The translations under genes were made by a program, and so were the position numbers. The notes beneath the pieces are model-generated. The model searched no databases and was not told the origin of the DNA. It worked only from the letters and a program-made list of their open reading frames with translations. From positions 124,001 through 188,000 of the forward strand of contig NZ_SZVW01000001.1 in assembly GCF_007655005.1 (NCBI RefSeq): 64,000 nt of DNA, read 5' to 3'. The DNA comes from Streptomyces tibetensis. Lineage in GTDB: Bacteria; Actinomycetota; Actinomycetes; Streptomycetales; Streptomycetaceae. Below, in pieces: positions 7,341 through 17,994 of the stretch (position 1 is its first letter; every line of letters starts with the position of its first letter).

Positions 7341-7952
7341 TCAGCGCCGTGGCCGGAAGACGAGCCACTCCAGTTTGCGCCCCTCATGCACGGAGGGGAC
7401 CCGGGGGAGCGGGGTGACCGGGGAGCCGTTCTCGACTCCCTCGCACAGCTCTTCCAGCATCAGTTCCTGACTCGCCCACAGCACCCGGTGGTCGGGGTCA
7501 CCGAAGGAGATCTCGCCGACCTCGCCGTAGTGGTCGCCTCGCCTGTGGTCCACGAACAGCATGTCGCCCGAGAAGCCCTGGGCGAACGGCACCCACTCGC
7601 GGTGCGCGATCCTGCCGGCCACCAGGTCCTCGTCGCCCTCCTCCACCGCATCCTCGACCATCGACACGAGACGGCGCTGCCCCTCCAGGATCCTCCGGGT
7701 GTCCAGCAGTGCGTAGTTCAGAAGAAAGGTCCCGGGGTCGGTGCTTCCTCGCGGCGGCATCACGCCGTCGTGCCGCGCCAGGAGTGCCTTCAGTCCCGGG
7801 TGGAGAGGGAAGCCGAGTCCTTCCTCCAACTGTGAGATGTCCGCCTCCGAAGCACCGGCGCGCATGGACGCGTACTCGCCGGGGGCATGCTCGGACAGCC
7901 AGCGTTCGAGACGCTCCCACAGCTGTGCGGTGTCGTGCGGTGCGTGAGACAT
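7341..7952 (-). CDS. SMI1/KNR4 (SUKH) family protein
   Basis: A 203-residue cytosolic protein with the SMI1/KNR4 pattern: WERLERWL at the N-terminus, SEADISQLEEGLGFPLHPGLKALLARHDG (about 34-62), then LLDTRRILEG and a C-terminal GDHYGEVGEISFG segment. SUKH proteins are often immunity proteins against secreted or contact-dependent nuclease toxins. No toxin gene is adjacent, so here it may be an orphan immunity gene or serve another regulatory role. Confidence 0.82.
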   Translation of the reverse strand: MSHAPHDTAQLWERLERWLSEHAPGEYASMRAGASEADISQLEEGLGFPLHPGLKALLARHDGVMPPRGSTDPGTFLLNYALLDTRRILEGQRRLVSMVEDAVEEGDEDLVAGRIAHREWVPFAQGFSGDMLFVDHRRGDHYGEVGEISFGDPDHRVLWASQELMLEELCEGVENGSPVTPLPRVPSVHEGRKLEWLVFRPRR

Positions 7953-8195
7953 GCGGCATGTATATCGCGTGCGCGGATGCCGAGCATCGGCCTGCTTTCA
8001 CGCTCGCGGTGTCGACGACGCCGCGGAGAAGGGCGAGACCACCGTGAGGCCGGCCAGTGAATTGCCGTCAGCTGCTCGAAGGCAGTTCCCAGGCACCGCC
8101 CCGGGCTGTCCTTCCGTGACGGACCGTTTTCAAGCCCCTCACGGAGGACGACGTGCACTGACCGGTCCCCAGCTGAGCCGACCAGCCACCGCTGG

Positions 8196-8330
8196 CCGCA
8201 CCCAGCCGGGCTTGCGTACGGGCACCGGGACGTCCTTGATCTCCAGTGCGTCCAGGCCGCCGGGCCGGGTGACGACGACGGCCCGCATCGTCGCCGGTGC
8301 GGCGTCGCCGGCTGCTGTCGGTTGGCTCAT
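8196..8330 (-). pseudogene. 5' fragment of a zinc-type alcohol dehydrogenase/quinone oxidoreductase
   Basis: From the ATG at 8330, 45 codons match the start of the medium-chain dehydrogenase family (MRAVVVTRPGGLDALEIKDV, then PVPVRKPGWVR). The frame then runs into unrelated sequence and soon stops, so the catalytic and NADPH-binding domains are gone. It lies directly after the carboxylesterase gene on the same strand, as if a two-gene operon had been truncated by a deletion. Confidence 0.75.
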
Positions 8331-8382
8331 GCCGAGTACCTCACTGTTGTCCGCTGCGCTCTTCCGTATCGCCCGACGGCCG

Positions 8383-9819
8383 TCAGGGGCGGGCGATGCC
8401 CTCCCACAGGTCGAGGGCCTGCTGGTAGTGAGCGGTGCCCTCGAAGGGAGAGTTGCCGACGGTTTCCGCGGTGGGCTTGTCCGTGACGGCGGGCCACGGA
8501 CGGGACCGCTCGCCGGTGGCGAAGTCGAGGACCATGTCCCGGATCCGCGTGTCACGCTTGGCCTGTTCGGCGCTGCGGCCCGGCTTTTCCTGGCCGACGA
8601 GGGCGTACATCTCGGTGCCGTGCACCGCGGGCGCGCCCTCGGCGGGCCCGATCATCAGGAGATGGGCGTTGCCGCCGGCGGCGGCGTGCGCCAGGGCGCC
8701 GCGGGCCGCGGGGAGCGCGAAGAGGTAGTCCGCCATGACCGCGGCACGGACCTCGGCCGGGGTACGGCCGCCCTCATCGTAGAAGTCGACGATCTTCTTC
8801 GCGCGGGAGCGGGAAATACGCCACCCCGCGACCTCGTCGACAATGCGGTCGAGGGTGTGCGGATCGAAGCGGTCGAGGTCGTTCGCCACCCACCAGCCCA
8901 TGTCGTCACTGGCCATGCTCAGCAGCACGTCCACGTCGCGGTGCGCGCCCGAGGCGAGGACGTCCATGGGGTGGGCGTGCACCACCGCGCCGGGCTGCCC
9001 GATGTCCAGGACGACGCCGGTGGCCTTGTTGTCCACCCCGCCGCGGACTCCGAGGTCCGTCGGGAGGACCGTGCGCAGGGCGTCCCGCAGGGAGAGCGGG
9101 TCGAGGTCGAGCAGCTTCTCCGGGTTGTCCGCCCCGCCGATTTCGGTGACGAACAGGTGCGCGAGTTCCTCGGCCCACCAGGCCGGGACGCTACGAGCGG
9201 GCCCGCCGGAGAACCCGGCCAAGCGCCGGTACAGGCCGTCGGCGGAGGAGGCGCCGAGCAGCCCGAAGGTGGAGTAGGCGCCGGCACTGTGGCCGTAGAC
9301 CGTTACGTTGTCGGGATCGCCGCCGAAGTGGGCGATGTTGTGCCTGACCCAGGTGAGCGCGGCGATGATGTCCTGGAGGAAGAGGTTGCTGGCCTCGGCG
9401 AGCTTCCCGCCGTAGTGCGACAGCGAGAGCGGGCCCAGGGCGCCGAGCCGGTAGTTGACCGACACGCTCACCACGCGCCCCGTCGCGGCGAGACCGGCGG
9501 CGTTCGAGGTGATCTGCGTGTTCGCCCCGACCTCGAATCCGCCGCCGTGGACGTACACGGTCACCGGGAGCGCCTTCCCGGCCGGCTCCTCGGGGGCCCA
9601 CACGTTCAGGTTCAGGCAGTCCTCACCCATCCCGCTGTCCGCTTCGAGCCAGTCGCCGCTGTCGGGCTGGACAGAAACGACGCCCTTGCGGTCGTAGGGG
9701 AGGCTTGGATCGAAGTCCGCGACCACGGGACGGCGGTACCGCTCGGCGGTGCCGTACGGGATCCCCCACCAGGACCGCACCCCTGGTGCGGTCGGAGCCT
9801 TGGGAGCGGAGGCGGTCAT
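8383..9819 (-). CDS. Type B carboxylesterase/lipase
   Basis: A 478-residue alpha/beta hydrolase of the carboxylesterase type B family. It shows the early GIPYGTAERYRRP motif, EDCLNLNVWAPE, the oxyanion-hole motif VYVHGGGFEVG and the nucleophile motif GHSAGAYS. No signal peptide is apparent, so it is probably cytosolic and hydrolyses esters of unknown identity. The ATG at 9819 is preceded by GGAAGGA; an upstream in-frame ATG at 9915 would add a basic tail with no family match. A palindrome at 9896-9911 lies in the probable promoter. The next gene on the strand is the truncated oxidoreductase. Confidence 0.9.
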   Translation of the reverse strand: MTASAPKAPTAPGVRSWWGIPYGTAERYRRPVVADFDPSLPYDRKGVVSVQPDSGDWLEADSGMGEDCLNLNVWAPEEPAGKALPVTVYVHGGGFEVGANTQITSNAAGLAATGRVVSVSVNYRLGALGPLSLSHYGGKLAEASNLFLQDIIAALTWVRHNIAHFGGDPDNVTVYGHSAGAYSTFGLLGASSADGLYRRLAGFSGGPARSVPAWWAEELAHLFVTEIGGADNPEKLLDLDPLSLRDALRTVLPTDLGVRGGVDNKATGVVLDIGQPGAVVHAHPMDVLASGAHRDVDVLLSMASDDMGWWVANDLDRFDPHTLDRIVDEVAGWRISRSRAKKIVDFYDEGGRTPAEVRAAVMADYLFALPAARGALAHAAAGGNAHLLMIGPAEGAPAVHGTEMYALVGQEKPGRSAEQAKRDTRIRDMVLDFATGERSRPWPAVTDKPTAETVGNSPFEGTAHYQQALDLWEGIARP

Positions 9820-10272
9820 GACATGTCCTTCCAGCGCGATTCGGATGCTTCGCGCGGTGAGTCGGCGGCTGGTCGCTCGCGGTGACCTCTCATATCGTTT
9901 CCCGGGATACGACAAAACGCCTGGTGCGCAGCGGTCACCTGGTGGTCAGCCGGTGACACTTCCTTGCTTGTCTTCCTCTCGTGGTCCAGGCAGCCGAGGG
10001 GAGGTCCGGGTGGCCTGGGGTCTGTCATCGGCGGGCCCGGAGGAGCTCGGGAAGCCGGCCGAGCAGGCACCGCATGGGGCGGCAGCACTGGTGAGTTGCC
10101 GTCGAGGACGGGCCTCAGCGATACGGCAACGGCTGAGGGGCCGGCCCCGGTCGGCCGGGCTGAAAACCAGAGGGCAGTGCGCGACCCGGTGTTCACCACC
10201 CACCGCAAGCCGGGCCCCGGCAAGGTGGCCGGCCTGCGGGCGGTCAGAGGTCGGTCAGCCGCCGCACTCCGC
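9820..10272. other. Esterase promoter region
   Basis: This 450-bp gap separates the AraC-type gene from the esterase on the same strand. It holds a near-perfect palindrome at 9896-9911 and a GGTCAC/GTGAC pair at about 9936-9957. No coding sequence is supported. Confidence 0.45.
9896..9911. promoter_or_regulatory. Palindromic operator candidate upstream of the esterase
   Basis: CGTTTCCCGGGATACG is a 16-bp palindrome with one mismatched pair, 77-92 bp upstream of the esterase start. Its size and position fit a regulator binding site. Which regulator uses it is unknown; the neighbouring AraC-type protein is one candidate. Confidence 0.5.
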
Positions 10273-11208
10273 TCACGGGTGGGTCGTGGTGTCGCCGGCC
10301 GCGAAGGCGGCGGGGGTGAGGCCGGTGCGGTCGCGGAAAAAGCGACCGAAGTTCGCCGGGTCGGTGAAGCCGAGGTGGACGGCCACCGTCCGGGCATCCC
10401 ACCGGGCACCTCCCAGTAGGCGCCGGGCTTCCAGGAGGCGCCGCTCGTCGATGAGTTCACGCACCCCCTTGCCGGTGGCATCCCGGGCGGCGCGGCTGAG
10501 GGTGCGGACCGAACAGCCGAGCAACTCGGCGTAGTCCGCGGCTTGGTGCAGCTCGCGATAGTGCAGTTCCAAGGCGTCCAGGAAGCGCCCGTACCGGTCG
10601 GCACGGCCCGTGCCGACCGTGACCGTGGCGACGGGGGCGATGCCCGGGGAGTTGGCCAGGCGCAGCAGCAGCGATTCGAGCAGGCTGCGGCGCAGGGCGT
10701 GGTGGACGTCGAGAGGGCGGCGCCCCAGTGCGCGGTGTTCGTCCAGGAGCTGGAGTGCCGTCTGCTGGAGCCAGGCGATGTCGTCGGGGTGCGGGCTGAG
10801 CACCGCGGGGGCCTCGTGCGCGGTGAGCGGGGCCAGGAGACGGGCGAGCTCGGGCCGCAGCACGTCCGGTTCGAACAGGATGAAGGTGCCGCGGGCCGCG
10901 CCGGGCGGATGCCAGCACTGCGCGTGCCCGGGACGCACCCACAGCCACTGGCCGGGGGCCACGGTCCGCGTGACGTGGTCGACGTCGTGCCGCAGCTCCC
11001 CCTCGGTGACCGCGATGAGGTAGTGGAAGGTGGCACGGCCCGGACGGGGCGGGTTCCACGGCCAGTCGTCGTGCTGGGCGAAGAAATCCTCGACGGTACT
11101 CACCTCAAGGCCGTAGGGAGTACCGACCGGGGGCTCGAAACCGTACAGCGGAACCGCAGCCGGCCCGGCATGCCTGCTCGGCCCGGAGTGTCGCCTACCG
11201 ACCATCAT
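10273..11208 (-). CDS. AraC-family transcriptional regulator
   Basis: A regulator of 311 residues. An N-terminal cupin-like sensing domain (HYLIAVTEGELRHDVDHVTRTVAPGQWLWVRPG) is followed by a C-terminal pair of helix-turn-helix motifs (YAELLGCSVRTLSRAARDATG and VAVHLGFTDPANFGRFFRDRTGLTPAAF), as in the AraC/XylS family. Either ATG of a tandem pair (11208, 11205) could start it; an upstream frame to 11313 overlaps only promoter sequence. It precedes the esterase on the same strand with a 450-bp gap, so it may control that gene. The inducer is unknown. Confidence 0.88.
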   Translation of the reverse strand: MMVGRRHSGPSRHAGPAAVPLYGFEPPVGTPYGLEVSTVEDFFAQHDDWPWNPPRPGRATFHYLIAVTEGELRHDVDHVTRTVAPGQWLWVRPGHAQCWHPPGAARGTFILFEPDVLRPELARLLAPLTAHEAPAVLSPHPDDIAWLQQTALQLLDEHRALGRRPLDVHHALRRSLLESLLLRLANSPGIAPVATVTVGTGRADRYGRFLDALELHYRELHQAADYAELLGCSVRTLSRAARDATGKGVRELIDERRLLEARRLLGGARWDARTVAVHLGFTDPANFGRFFRDRTGLTPAAFAAGDTTTHP

Positions 11209-11335
11209 GTGTCCGCAGCCTACCCCCTTTGCAGTCGGCCTCGACGGAAGGATGGGACTGCCACCGCGCCCGCGCGGCGCGCCCTCCCCCTCTTCGATGC
11301 CACCATCCGACACCGTCCGAGGAGGCCCACGGCCT

Positions 11336-11731
11336 ATGAACGGATCGACCCTGCAGAAGACGGCCGCCGACTGCGCGGACGGACTCCCCGGAGCCCAGCT
11401 GGGGCACCCCTTCGGCCCCGACTGGGAGGTCTACAAGGTACGCGGCAAGGTATTCATGCTCATGACCGAAGTCCCGGGGCGTCCCGTCGTGATCCTCAAG
11501 GCGGACCCCGCCGAGGCCCACGCCCTGCGGGAGCAGTACAACCACATCACCCCCGGCTACCACATGAACAAGAAGCACTGGATCACCCTGGAGAGCGGAG
11601 AAGACGTCGACAGGAAGCTGATCGAGGAACTCGTCACCGACTCCTACCGGCTCGTCGTCGCCCACCTACCCAGGGCGGAGCAGCCCGTCGACCCGCACAC
11701 CTACGGCACCGGCACACGGGCGGCCGGGTGA
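11336..11731 (+). CDS. MmcQ/YjbR-family protein, first of a tandem pair
   Basis: A 131-residue member of the MmcQ/YjbR family (double-wing DNA-binding fold). Its motifs are LGHPFGPDWEVYKVRGKVFMLM, VILKADPAEAHALREQY and MNKKHWITLE, ending in a conserved DSYRLVV helix. Its molecular role is undefined in the family. The ATG at 11336 has GAGGAGG about 11 bp upstream. Its stop overlaps the GTG of the next gene, a paralogue of the same size and layout. Confidence 0.85.
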   Translation: MNGSTLQKTAADCADGLPGAQLGHPFGPDWEVYKVRGKVFMLMTEVPGRPVVILKADPAEAHALREQYNHITPGYHMNKKHWITLESGEDVDRKLIEELVTDSYRLVVAHLPRAEQPVDPHTYGTGTRAAG

Positions 11732-12096
11732 GCGCGGCCGGCGACCGGCTCCAGGACACCGCCCGCCGGGCGGCACTGGCCCTCCCCGACGTCAGCCACG
11801 GGTACCCCTTCACCCCGGGACTCGACGTGTACAAGGTCGCGGGCAAGGTGTTCCTGATCGTCACCGACGACCCGGACGAGCAGATCATCACGGTCAAGTG
11901 CGAACCCGAACACGCCCGCGCCCAAGTACGCGGCTACGCCACGATCACAGCGGGCCGCTACCTCGACAAACGCCACTGGATCTCCCTCAGGGCAGGTCCC
12001 GGCATCACCGAGCGACTGGTCACCGACGCGGTCGAGGACTCCTACGACCTGGCCGTCGAGCGGCTGCCGCGGCGCGACCGCCCCACGGCTCGTTGA
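11728..12096 (+). CDS. MmcQ/YjbR-family protein, second of a tandem pair
   Basis: A 122-residue paralogue of the preceding gene. It has matching blocks (SHGYPFTPGLDVYKVAGKVFLIV, VKCEPEHARAQVRGY, LDKRHWISLR, EDSYDLAVERLP) at equivalent positions. The GTG start at 11728 is set by the GTGA overlap with the upstream stop, implying coupled translation and perhaps a heterodimer. A much longer open frame running in from 10543 is a shadow of the araC gene and was ignored. Confidence 0.83.
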   Translation: MSAAGDRLQDTARRAALALPDVSHGYPFTPGLDVYKVAGKVFLIVTDDPDEQIITVKCEPEHARAQVRGYATITAGRYLDKRHWISLRAGPGITERLVTDAVEDSYDLAVERLPRRDRPTAR

Positions 12097-12196
12097 GCGC
12101 CGCGAGCCTCCCCACGAGCGGCTGAGCCGACACTTGTCGGTGCCCCGTGCAAGGCTCGTCACGTCCGGACATGTCCGCCTCCGACCCGAGAGACCG

Positions 12197-13510
12197 ATGG
12201 AACCGACCGAAGCGCCCCTGCCGCTCTTCGGCGAGGAGCCCGCCCGGCCCCTCGCCGACCGCCTGCGCCCCACCCGGCTGGGCGAAGTCGTCGGGCAGGA
12301 CCACCTCCTTGCCCCGGACGCCCCGCTGGGCCGCATGGTCGCCCAGCAGCGCCTCAGCTCCGCCGTCCTGTGGGGCCCGCCCGGAGTCGGGAAAACGACC
12401 ATCGCCCGGCTGCTCGCGGACGCCGGTGACCTGGCCTTCGAACCGGTGTCGGCCACCTTCTCCGGCGTGGCCGAGCTGCGCAAGGTCTTCGCCGCCGCAC
12501 GCAGCCGACGCGGCATCGGCCAGGGCACCCTGCTGTTCGTCGACGAGATCCACCGCTTCAACCGCGCCCAGCAGGACAGCTTCCTCCCCTACGTCGAGGA
12601 CGGCACAGTCACCCTGATCGGTGCCACCACGGAGAACCCGAGCTTCGAACTCAACGGCGCCCTCCTCTCCCGCACCCAGGTCCTCGTCCTCAAACGTCTC
12701 GACGAAGCAGCGCTGTCCACGCTCCTCGACCGCGCCGAACAGCTCACCGGCCACCGTCTGCCCCTGGACGACGACGCCCGCCGCGCCCTGATCGCCATGG
12801 CCGACGGCGACGGCCGCTACCTCCTCAACATGGCCGAACAGCTCCAGGCCCTCCCGGACACCGGGACTCCCCTGGACACCACCGGGCTCGCCCATCACAT
12901 CCAGCAGCGGGCCCCGCTGTACGACAAGGCGCAGGAGGGCCACTACAACCTCACCTCCGCGCTGCACAAGTCGATGCGCGGCTCCGATCCGGACGCGGCC
13001 CTGTACTGGCTCGCCCGCATGCTCGACGGCGGCGAGGACCCGCTGTTCGTCGCCCGCCGTCTGGTCCGCTTCGCGAACGAGGACATCGGCATGGGCGACC
13101 CGCACGCCGTCCAGCAGGCCCTCGCCGCCTGGGACGTGTACGAGCGGCTCGGCTCCCCCGAGGGCGAGTTGGCGATCGCCCAGGCCGTCGTCTACCTCGC
13201 CACCGCCCCCAAGTCCATCGCCGTCCACCGCGGCTTCAACGCCGCACACCGATCCGCCCGGCACACCGGCTCCCTCAAGCCGCCCGCCCACATCCTCAAC
13301 GCCCCGACCCGGCTGATGAAGGACCTCGGCTACGGCAAGGACTACCAGTACGACCCGGACACCACCGACGGCTTCTCCGGTGACGACTACTTCCCCGACG
13401 GCATGGACCGCGAGACGTACTACCAGCCCACCCGCAACGGTTACGAAGCCCAGATCACCGAGCGCCTGCGCCACTGGACCGCTCTGCGTGCCCGTCGGCA
13501 ACGCGGCTGA
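12197..13510 (+). CDS. rarA: Replication-associated recombination protein A (AAA+ ATPase)
   Basis: A 437-residue MgsA/RarA (YcaJ) AAA+ ATPase that acts at stalled replication forks and is related to clamp loaders. It shows the N-terminal LADRLRPTRLGEVVGQDHLL, Walker A GPPGVGKTT (60-68), Walker B LLFVDEIHR (112-120), sensor 1 IGATTENPSFELN, and the C-terminal MgsA domain (KSMRGSDPDAALYWLARML; AIAQAVVYLATAPKS). Full family length. The ATG at 12197 is chosen because homology begins there; an ATG at 12134 would add an unmatched basic leader. Confidence 0.93.
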   Translation: MEPTEAPLPLFGEEPARPLADRLRPTRLGEVVGQDHLLAPDAPLGRMVAQQRLSSAVLWGPPGVGKTTIARLLADAGDLAFEPVSATFSGVAELRKVFAAARSRRGIGQGTLLFVDEIHRFNRAQQDSFLPYVEDGTVTLIGATTENPSFELNGALLSRTQVLVLKRLDEAALSTLLDRAEQLTGHRLPLDDDARRALIAMADGDGRYLLNMAEQLQALPDTGTPLDTTGLAHHIQQRAPLYDKAQEGHYNLTSALHKSMRGSDPDAALYWLARMLDGGEDPLFVARRLVRFANEDIGMGDPHAVQQALAAWDVYERLGSPEGELAIAQAVVYLATAPKSIAVHRGFNAAHRSARHTGSLKPPAHILNAPTRLMKDLGYGKDYQYDPDTTDGFSGDDYFPDGMDRETYYQPTRNGYEAQITERLRHWTALRARRQRG

Positions 13511-13990
13511 CCGGGCGACAGCGCGCCCGAGTTGTCCGTGACGTGCACGCACCCGAACGTGCGCCGCCATCCCGCGCTGGAACGGGCGGAGAACGCCCCT
13601 AAATGGCCCGGTCCCGCCAACGCGCAGACAGTACCTGCGGGGAAGGCAGCCAGGGGCGTTCGGCCAATCCGACGCCCGACCGACGTCTTTGCCACTCGCA
13701 AGGCGGAGCGCCGTCATCCCCGCCTCACGAGCGAAGGCGGACGCGGGCCACAAGGCACTTCGCGGCCGCAGGCCAGGCTCTGGCCAGTACACGTACCAGC
13801 ACGGGCGCTTTCATCCCCTCCAGCACGCACCCGGCACGGTAGGGATGAGCAGGGATGACGACAGATGACGAGAGGTCAGAAAATCCAGCACCCATCCAGC
13901 ACGGCGAAAATCCAGGGGCCTGACCCCGAAGAGTCAGACCCTTGTTGACCTGCTGTTTTCCAGATCAGCGAAGTGGTGTTAAGTCACCCG
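13511..13990. other. Convergent intergenic region, no gene seen
   Basis: The gap lies between the ends of rarA and ychF. It contains two GAAAATCCAG copies (13879-13888, 13906-13915), a nearby pair of TCCAGCAC motifs, and a weak hairpin (GGCCTGAC/GTCAGACC, one mismatch, about 13917-13940) that could terminate transcription. No RNA gene or credible coding sequence was recognised. Confidence 0.4.
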
Positions 13991-15079
<1,089 letters not shown>

Positions 15080-15278
15080 GTTGCGACTTCCCGTGAGTGG
15101 AGGGCCAGGGGGCCGGGTTCCCGTGAGTGCAGGGCCCAGGGGGGCCAGGGGACCGGCCGATCCACCAGTCTACGGCGTGTCCGGAACCGTACCGGCGACG
15201 TATCGAACGCTTGGCCAAGCTCGGCCGACGGTGTGTCTGAAGGGCCATTCGGCATATTGAACGACCTAAGTTGGTGCG

Positions 15279-15944
15279 GTGGAGCAATACAGGACGCGTT
15301 CTCCCCGGTACGGACCGCGACGGGACCGGCCCAGGCCGCCCCGGCAACCCCTGCCGTCGCAGGCGGGACGGGGGGCGGGGGGTGAGCCCGTGCGTGCGGG
15401 ACGGGGGGCGGGGGGTGAGCCCGTGCGTGCGGGACGGGAGGCGGGGGGTGAGCCCGCGCGTGCGGGACGGCCGCCCGGGCAGCAGCGACGCCCGGCACCG
15501 GTACAGCGGCCCGCGCCCGCACCGGGGCCCGCCGCGGGAGGCCTGCCGAACCCCCGGCTGACCGGGCTGGGCAGCGGGCTGTTCTGCACGGTGGTGATGT
15601 TCCTGCTCGGCCTGCTCTGCTCGGTGCTGTTCGGAGCGTCCCTGACGGCGTACGGCGTGCTGTTCCTGCCGGTGTGCGCGCTGACCGCCCTCTGGGTGCG
15701 CCCGGGGGATCTGATGACCGCGCCCGTGGTGATGCCCATCGCGTTCGCCGTGGGGCTGCTGCCGGTGGCCGACGGCGAGGGAGGGACCAGCAGCACGCTG
15801 ATGGGTCTGGTGACGGCGCTCGCCACACAGGCCGGCTGGCTGTACGGAGGGACGCTGATCGCCGGGCTCATCGTGATCGGCCGGCGGATCCACCTGGTGC
15901 ACCGACGACGGACGGCAGGAACAGGAGCCCGACCGCCGGCCTGA
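15279..15944 (+). CDS. DUF6542-type membrane protein with repeat-rich N-terminus
   Basis: A 221-residue integral membrane protein. Residues 1-85 are disordered, Arg/Pro/Gly-rich and carry three copies of an 11-residue unit (GAGGEPVRAGR type). From residue 88 there are four hydrophobic helices (LTGLGSGLFCTVVMFLLGLL; LTAYGVLFLPVCALTALWV; VMPIAFAVGLLPVA; WLYGGTLIAGLIVIG). The pattern matches the DUF6542 family usual next to ychF in Streptomyces; no function is known. Confidence 0.75.
   Translation: MEQYRTRSPRYGPRRDRPRPPRQPLPSQAGRGAGGEPVRAGRGAGGEPVRAGREAGGEPARAGRPPGQQRRPAPVQRPAPAPGPAAGGLPNPRLTGLGSGLFCTVVMFLLGLLCSVLFGASLTAYGVLFLPVCALTALWVRPGDLMTAPVVMPIAFAVGLLPVADGEGGTSSTLMGLVTALATQAGWLYGGTLIAGLIVIGRRIHLVHRRRTAGTGARPPA
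15365..15463. repeat. Three 33-bp in-frame tandem repeats
   Basis: Units at 15365-15397, 15398-15430 and 15431-15463 are nearly identical (GGGACGGGGGGCGGGGGG plus TGAGCCCGTGCGTGC). They encode the repeated GEPVRAG segment of the DUF6542 protein. The period is a multiple of three. Confidence 0.88.
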
Positions 15945-15973
15945 CACCCGGCCCGAAACAACCCCAGCGCCTA

Positions 15974-16029
15974 CCGAGGGCCTGACGCCATCCGGCCCTC
16001 GGCAGCCCTGACGCCGACGGCCGGCGTCA
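15974..16029. terminator. Double hairpin terminator between convergent genes
   Basis: CCGAGGGCC (15974-15982) pairs with GGCCCTCGG (15994-16002), and TGACGCCG (16009-16016) pairs with CGGCGTCA (16022-16029). They lie between the ends of the DUF6542 gene and ppgK and can serve both strands. There is no U-tract, as is usual in this genome type. Confidence 0.6.
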
Positions 16030-16051
16030 CACCGCCCGCGGCCAAGCGGCC

Positions 16052-16798
<747 letters not shown>

Positions 16799-16866
16799 GG
16801 CCCTACGTTACGACGAACGACTGACAGTCACAGGCCGGACAGCGGTGCTGCCCGACCTGTCCCCGA

Positions 16867-17892
16867 TCACTCCCCGGAATTTTCACCGGTCCCGGCGCCG
16901 CCCCGCTCGGCGGCCAGGGCGGCGGCCTCCTCGCGCAGGTCGCGGCGCAGTTCCTTGGGCAGGGAGAACGTGATGGACTCCTCGGCCGCCTTGACGATCT
17001 CGACGTCCTCGAAGCCCCGCTGGGAGAGGAACTCCAGGACCTGCTCGACCAGGATCTCCGGGACGGAGGCGCCCGAGGTGACGCCGACCGTGCTCACGCC
17101 CTCCAGCCAGGCCTCGTCGATCTCGTCGGCGAAGTCCACGAGGTAGGCCTCGCGGGCACCCGCGATCTTGGCGACCTCGACGAGCCGCTTGGAGTTGGAG
17201 GAGTTGCGGGAGCCGACCACGATGACCAGGTCCGACTCGGCGCCCATCTGCTTCACGGCCAGCTGGCGGTTCTGCGTGGCGTAGCAGATGTCGTCGCTGG
17301 GCGGGGAGATGAGCTGCGGGAACTTGTCCTTCAGGGCGTCGACGGTCTCCATGGTCTCGTCGACGGACAGCGTGGTCTGGGAGAGCCAGACGACCTTGGA
17401 CGGGTCACGGACCTCGACCTTCGCCACATCGCCCGGCCCGTCGACGAGCTGGATGTGGTCGGGGGCCTCGCCGGAGGTGCCGATGACCTCCTCGTGGCCC
17501 TCGTGGCCGATCAGGAGGATGTCGTAGTCCTCGTCCGCGAAGCGGACGGCTTCCTTGTGGACCTTGGTGACCAGCGGGCAGGTGGCGTCGATGGTGGCGA
17601 GCTTGCCGCGCTCGGCCTCCTCGTGGACGACGGGGGCAACGCCGTGCGCGGAGAACATGACGATGTTCCCGGGGGGCACTTCCTCCGTCTGCTCGACGAA
17701 GATCGCGCCCTTCTTCTCCAGGGTCTGCACGACGTACTTGTTGTGGACGATCTCGTGCCGGACGTACACCGGAGCGCCGTACTGCTCCAGGGCTTTCTCG
17801 ACGGCGATCACGGCGCGGTCCACACCCGCGCAGTAGCCACGGGGGGCGGCGAGCAGGACACGGCGGCCAGGCGAAGCAGACATGCGTCCCAT
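16867..17892 (-). CDS. ispH: 4-hydroxy-3-methylbut-2-enyl diphosphate reductase IspH (LytB)
   Basis: A 341-residue iron-sulfur enzyme of the last MEP-pathway step, making IPP and DMAPP, which also feed the carotenoid and undecaprenyl routes in this window. The three cluster cysteines are visible in [12 protein letters not shown] (Cys21), [12 protein letters not shown] and [11 protein letters not shown], together with the [10 protein letters not shown] and [10 protein letters not shown] motifs. The ATG at 17892 or the in-frame ATG at 17883 could start it; neither has a strong ribosome binding site. The C-terminal 40 residues are an acidic, helix-rich extension. Confidence 0.95.
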   Translation of the reverse strand: MGRMSASPGRRVLLAAPRGYCAGVDRAVIAVEKALEQYGAPVYVRHEIVHNKYVVQTLEKKGAIFVEQTEEVPPGNIVMFSAHGVAPVVHEEAERGKLATIDATCPLVTKVHKEAVRFADEDYDILLIGHEGHEEVIGTSGEAPDHIQLVDGPGDVAKVEVRDPSKVVWLSQTTLSVDETMETVDALKDKFPQLISPPSDDICYATQNRQLAVKQMGAESDLVIVVGSRNSSNSKRLVEVAKIAGAREAYLVDFADEIDEAWLEGVSTVGVTSGASVPEILVEQVLEFLSQRGFEDVEIVKAAEESITFSLPKELRRDLREEAAALAAERGGAGTGENSGE

Positions 17893-17994
17893 CGTAAGGC
17901 CGCGTTCGGCGGGTAAGAGATCGCGTGTGCGCGCCGCCACCGGGAAGACCGACGGGGCGCGACGCGAGTGACGTACGGCGGGAGCGGAGGCACG

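Noticed and set aside
10543..12096. 517-codon plus-strand frame
   Set aside because: The first 1.2 kb is antisense to the AraC gene or overlaps the first MmcQ gene. Only the last 122 codons (from GTG 11728) match a family.
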